Assembly (NCBI GenBank): GCA_021613535.1
Contig: CP075492.1
Span: forward strand, 3,472,001-3,536,000
DNA: 64,000 nucleotides
Direction: 5' to 3'
DNA from: Adineta vaga
Taxonomy: Eukaryota > Rotifera
The notes under the pieces were generated by a model. That model saw only the letters and a list, made by a program, of their open reading frames with translations. It was not told the DNA's origin and ran no database searches. How positions within the stretch are numbered: position 1 is the stretch's first letter; each line of letters starts with the position of its first letter. Below, in pieces: positions 60,102 through 64,000 of the stretch. The translations under genes were made by a program, and so were the position numbers.

Positions 60102-61759
60102 ATGTATACTTGTACTTGTGGTCATATATTTTCTAATTCTGATGAATTAGAACAACATAGAGTAAATAAATCTTCTTGTACAAAAAAAAAGATTTCTTTT
60201 TCATTTTAAAGGAAATTTGTTCGAATCGTTTACGTACATGTGCATTTTGTGATGAAGAAATTCTTTTGAAAGATATGGGTTATCATTTATTTCATTGTGG
60301 AAGTAAAACAGATCAATGTCCAATTTGTCAAAAATATATTCAACGATCAATTTATAATTATCATATAGAAAATAATTGTATTATACTAGATGAAGATGAT
60401 CATCCAAATGCTTCAGACATACGTAGGATTTCATTTTTTCATTCGATTTTTCTCTTAAGAACTTCTTTTTTTCATAGAAATTGAAAGACAAATTATAGTT
60501 GATGATACTGTTCCATGTGAATCTTGTCAAGAACAAATCATATTTACGAATTATGAGAATCATTTAGTATGAAATGAAATTAAGATTAATTATAATTGAT
60601 TTTCATATTCTTAGATGAAATGTTCTCGAAGATTTCACAGTTTGACTTATGAAAGGTAAATTTTTGGTTTTAATAGTTAATAACAATTCAACTGCAAATA
60701 TCTTCCAGATCAATTCGAGATTATAGTACAGATCAACAAGTCACCTCATCAACTGCTTCAAATCAATCCTTGCCAGAATTAGTTAATACATCTGCTGAAA
60801 ATCTTCAAAACAAAAGTTTTAAAAAAGAAACTGTTAGTAAATTACTACATACAAGAACATCAAATATTCGAGATAGTTTAAGTAAACAATATTATCCCAC
60901 TGAAGTCGAACATGTTGTTGATAAACTTCAATTTAATATCATTTTAATTGGTTCACCACGCGTTGGAAAAAGTCAATTAATCAATGCTTTATGTGGTCAT
61001 GATATTGCTGAAACAAGTCCAGGACTTAATTCATGTACGAAAGAAATTAAATGTTATACATTACAAGATAATCAACAACTAACACCAGGAATAAAACCAT
61101 TCCAAATCAATTTTTATGATACACCTGGTATTGAATCATGGATTGAACAAAACGGAGAAGAAACAATGAAAAAATTTATTGAAGAAAAATCTCCTATTTG
61201 TGTTATTTATTGTGCATCACCTGGATCATTTGCTGATATAAAACAACTTCAACCAATATTAAAATTATGTAAAGATAAACAAATATTTTGTGCATTGGTT
61301 TGTACAAATATGTGGTCGGGTCCTGCTCGTGACGTTGTTATTAATGAATTTAAAAAAGAATTGAAATTCTTTGGCGAACAAATTGATAAACCATTTGATC
61401 AAGGTTACCATCGTGCACCACATCAGGTAACCATATTTGGTCATGGAGCATTATGTACAATGATAAATTCAATTGAATATTATGATCCGGAATTATCATT
61501 AACGATGAGAAAACCAGTTCAAGGTGTTGATGAATTGATTCATTGTATTATGGATGAACTTGATGAAGAGAAACTAATTGGTTGGTGTAATGCGGTTTTA
61601 TATCGAAGATCTTTTTGGGAAAAACTTGTTCAGAAAACAAATGGATTTTTTTCCAGACATTTTCCTCAAGTTCAAGGATTTTTCGATCCAAATAATGATC
61701 AAAATGCAGTAGAATTGATTAAAAAATTATTTAATAATAAGAATCAATCGAAAAAATAA
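60102..61759 (+). CDS. Zinc-finger (TRAFD1/XAF1-like) protein fused to a P-loop GTPase
   Basis: Exons 60102-60422, 60478-60566, 60616-60656 and 60709-61759. The start ATG gives MYTCTCGHIFSNSDELEQH, the first of several CxxC...H...C fingers (TCAFCDEEI...YHLFHC; QCPICQKYI...YHIENNC; VPCESCQEQI...NHLMKC), the arrangement of TRAF-type fingers in XAF1/TRAFD1. After a ~60-residue linker comes a GTPase with P-loop GSPRVGKSQL and G3 DTPG, then CTNMW as a possible G4, ending KNQSKK. An A9 run (60182-60190) is one base off for a continuous frame between finger 1 and finger 2, so one indel must be assumed. Immune or ubiquitin-linked signalling is a guess from the parts. I do not know this combination from model animals. 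Confidence 0.7.
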
Positions 61760-62184
61760 TATAAATCTCTGGACTTCATTTATTTTTCAGGAAAGTTTTG
61801 TATTTGTTTTTAAAATAATAAACTATTAATTCTGATTCGATTCAATTATATCTCTATTGAGAAGCAAAACAAAATTCAAAATAATTGAAATTTAGTGAAT
61901 ATATTTATTCTTTAATTCTTCTCAGTAAGAAGAAAACAGGTGTGCACCTAGTGCGGTTAACGAATACTGATTCAGTTAAGTGAGAAAAACCCAGTGTACA
62001 CTGAAGAAGTGAGTCATTCAGCAATCACTGAAAAGATTTTTGTTTTCTTTTTTGTTAGTAAGAATACAATGGACAGACGGAGTAACTGGGTTTTATTTCA
62101 TTTTTATTTTTTCTGATTTTTACAACAGTCGGAGAATAGTTTTCATTTTTAGATTCATATTCTCTGATACTGTGAAGTCACATA
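61760..62184. other. Intergenic
   Basis: 3' flank of the GTPase gene and promoter region of the exonuclease gene, 425 bases. No clear element. Confidence 0.45.
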
Positions 62185-63217
62185 ATGAATAAGACACCGG
62201 TTGCTCACGATTTAACCTGTGAAAACACTGATGCTTTAGAAAAAGATTCGCCGGTAGGAGGAAACGCGAAAGATGTTATTCCGTCAGTTCAAGTGTTATC
62301 GATCGATGTCGAATGTGTAGCTACAGGATTTTCTCATCTGGATCGTGCACCATGTAGTGTGGCTATTGTTAACGATCGATGTGAGATCCTCTTTGATTCA
62401 TTGATTAAACCAGATAAACCTATAGTCAGCGATTTATTTCCTTTGAGTGGTGTGCGTAAAGCAGATCTACAACAGGCTCCATCTTTTGATGACGTGATCA
62501 AAAAGGTAATTGATATATAAATTGAATAGTTTATCTATTGCCAGTTCATTGTTATGTTTTATAGGTACATTCCTTTTTTACACCAACAACTTCGATTGTT
62601 GGTCAATCGATTATGAGTGATATCAATTGGATGCAACTTGAAGAAGGTATACATTACAATTCTACGATTGAATTGGGTGATGAATTTGCGGTATTCGATC
62701 CACGCTATGGCAATAAAAAGTAAGCTATAAAATACTCTTCGTAGAATTTCAGTACAACGTTTGACTTATATCTTTAAAGGTACTTTTCTCTAGCTCATGA
62801 AGCACAAATACTATTGCAAATCGATCTTAATGCTATGGGAGGTCATCTCGCTCGAAATGATGCTAAAGCATCTATAAAACTTTATAATCAATATTTAAGG
62901 GTAAAATGAAATTGAAATGATTTTAACCGAGTTGATTTTGATAGGTTAGAGATCAAATGAAACTTGAGCAAGCACGTCAAACACTTCTTCGTTCACCAAC
63001 TAAGATTCCACCTTATCGACGTCTTAATGGTGTCTATGAGAAAGTTTGCTTGTCTGCATTTCATCGTGGATACTGTCGATGTGGGCAATCATTGATTAAT
63101 GAATTGCATAAACAAGCGGATAAAAAACGACGCAATAATTCAAATGATGAAAAGGAGAAACTATCTTCATCAACAAACAAGAAACTGAAAGTCATTGACG
63201 AGAAAACTGATAAATGA
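62185..63217 (+). CDS. DEDDh RNA exonuclease (REXO/ISG20-like)
   Basis: Exons 62185-62505, 62565-62719, 62780-62900 and 62945-63217 encode 289 residues. Exonuclease motifs: Exo I SIDVECV (D41, E43), Exo II QSIMSDINW (D126), Exo III HLARNDAKAS (H181, D186). These five residues bind two metal ions and remove 3' nucleotides from RNA. The N-terminal 35 residues and the Lys-rich C-terminal tail (DKKRRNN..., NKKLKV) are low complexity and may hold a nuclear localisation signal. A Cys pair CRCG lies near residue 245. Looks intact and is the most ordinary housekeeping-like gene here. rRNA or snoRNA 3' trimming is inferred from relatives. Confidence 0.8.
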
Positions 63218-63568
63218 AATATTACGATTGTAACATAATGTCATTATTTTATAAACTAGAATTTAAATTCGGTGATTAAAACCTATTCTTATTCAAATGT
63301 CCTACGCACGCATTACAAGTCCAATTGAACAGACGTACCGACATAAACCCTACTGATGATAAATCATATTTTATGACATCAAGAATTATTTTACTAAGAT
63401 TGATGTTATTTCGTTGTTTCGTATAGAAAATTAATTATCCGATTATGAATAAATTAGTTTTCGCATTCGGCAAAACTCTAATACGACAGTTTAAGAGGAT
63501 TATTTCTTAAGAAAAAAAAACCCGAAGTTAAATTTTATCATCATATCAAAAATGATATTCCGATAAAT
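63218..63568. other. Intergenic between convergent genes
   Basis: 351 bases between the 3' ends of the exonuclease and the third GPCR. No feature seen. Confidence 0.5.
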
Positions 63569-64000
63569 TTATTTGATAAATAAAATATTTTTCATCAAAT
63601 CCCAAAATGCATTTCGAAATAATTTTCCTCCATATAAAGTAAATATATAAAATGTTATTCCACTTGATATATAATTTAAAAGAATGACAATATTAAAAAG
63701 AAGATTTTCAATTGATAGTTGAATTAATGATTTCTCATTATTGACTGTTAAAGTAGAATAAAGTCTTTGAATAGCAGCAGGTAAATTAAGTATACACAGT
63801 ATAAATACTTGAATAAGATGCATTCGAAGTAAACGTCGATCAATTTTTTTCTTTTGTTTTATATTATCATTCATTATATTAATAGTTTTCAATTCATTGG
63901 GTGTTTCTATTGTCATTATTGGTTGTACACGACGATGATGCATTTGACGAATAGTTTTTATAATTGCTAAACCAAATAAAATCATTGAAACTAATGGAAT
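63569..64000 (-). CDS. Rhodopsin-like GPCR, C-terminal part (cut by window edge)
   Basis: The minus-strand frame is open from the window end to the stop at 63569, at least 143 residues. It begins in TM5 (IPLVSMILFGLAIIKTI), followed by a basic loop 3 (MHHRRVQP, also seen as CHRRRVQP in the GPCR at 41600), TM6 (LIQVFILCILNLPAAIQRLY), TM7 (NYISSGITFYIFTLYGGKLFR) and a short helix-8 tail. No intron before the last segment, unlike the two complete receptors. Upstream exons lie outside the window. Confidence 0.8.
   Translation of the reverse strand: MPLVSMILFGLAIIKTIRQMHHRRVQPIMTIETPNELKTINIMNDNIKQKKKIDRRLLRMHLIQVFILCILNLPAAIQRLYSTLTVNNEKSLIQLSIENLLFNIVILLNYISSGITFYIFTLYGGKLFRNAFWDLMKNILFIK

Noticed and set aside
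1-64000. Bacterial or viral origin of the window, suggested by the bacterial-type enzymes.
   Set aside because: Short GT-AG introns occur in these enzymes as well, no operon spacing or ribosome-binding sites exist, and animal families dominate.
1-64000. tRNA or rRNA genes and retroelement reverse transcriptases.
   Set aside because: None was seen on either strand, but a tRNAscan or HMM search would be the proper test.

Overview
The window looks like bdelloid rotifer nuclear DNA (Adineta or Rotaria type). It is AT-rich, and its genes are split by many GT-AG introns of about 45-60 bp. The gene families are those expanded in bdelloids: ADP-ribosyltransferase/TPR proteins, F-box and NLRC3-type LRR proteins, many rhodopsin-like receptors, AIG1-like GTPases, mucin-stalked surface proteins and several enzymes of bacterial or fungal type. 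The organism call is an inference from architecture and family content. All comparisons were made by eye.

Layout. 1-10.3 kb: the 3' end of an ART-TPR gene, a hydrolase fragment, a mucin-stalked membrane protein with an in-frame TGA, a 20-exon F-box/LRR gene on the minus strand in which almost every repeat is its own 84-nt exon, and a type II mucin-stalked lectin-like protein with an in-frame TAG. 10.8-21 kb: an old duplication. A cysteine-rich secreted gene occurs twice (11.2 and 17.2 kb). The second copy is followed by an alkylsulfatase-type metallo-beta-lactamase gene, the first only by a decayed fragment of it, and a GPCR lies between. 21.4-29.9 kb: four minus-strand genes for surface proteins or enzymes: the end of the sulfatase block, a membrane-anchored nucleoside hydrolase, a large DUF3712/LEA2-like membrane protein and a secreted EGF/VWA protein. 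30-36.7 kb: mostly relics (GPCR, unknown glycoprotein, SGNH hydrolase, a dead copy of an FnIII-like gene, an F-box/LRR relic) around one intact AIG1-like GTPase. 36.9-46.7 kb: a quinone oxidoreductase-like enzyme, an F-box gene, the intact FnIII-like copy, a second GPCR, a dead gene, a Thr-rich broken ORF and a four-TM protein. 46.7-47.4 kb: an inverted duplication of the promoter and 5'UTR of that four-TM gene, interrupted by a 179-bp hAT-like MITE. 48.7-58 kb: a chimeric F-box/LRR gene carrying seven exon-sized LRRs, a dead carboxylesterase, a secreted EEP phosphoesterase, a kelch gene with a frameshift and a NIDO-like mucin. 60-64 kb: a zinc-finger/GTPase fusion, a DEDDh RNA exonuclease and the 3' part of a third GPCR.

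The genes do not form a pathway. The region reads as a fast-evolving accessory, possibly subtelomeric, neighbourhood: tandem copies, gene-conversion mosaics, exon-module reuse, likely acquired enzymes, and about a dozen loci broken by stops or one-base indels. A G-rich motif resembling GAGGGTGTGGGTG recurs in most intergenic gaps. The most interesting structures are the exon-per-repeat LRR modules used in two different genes, the patchwork Ly6-like pair, the zinc-finger/GTPase fusion and the inverted promoter duplication.
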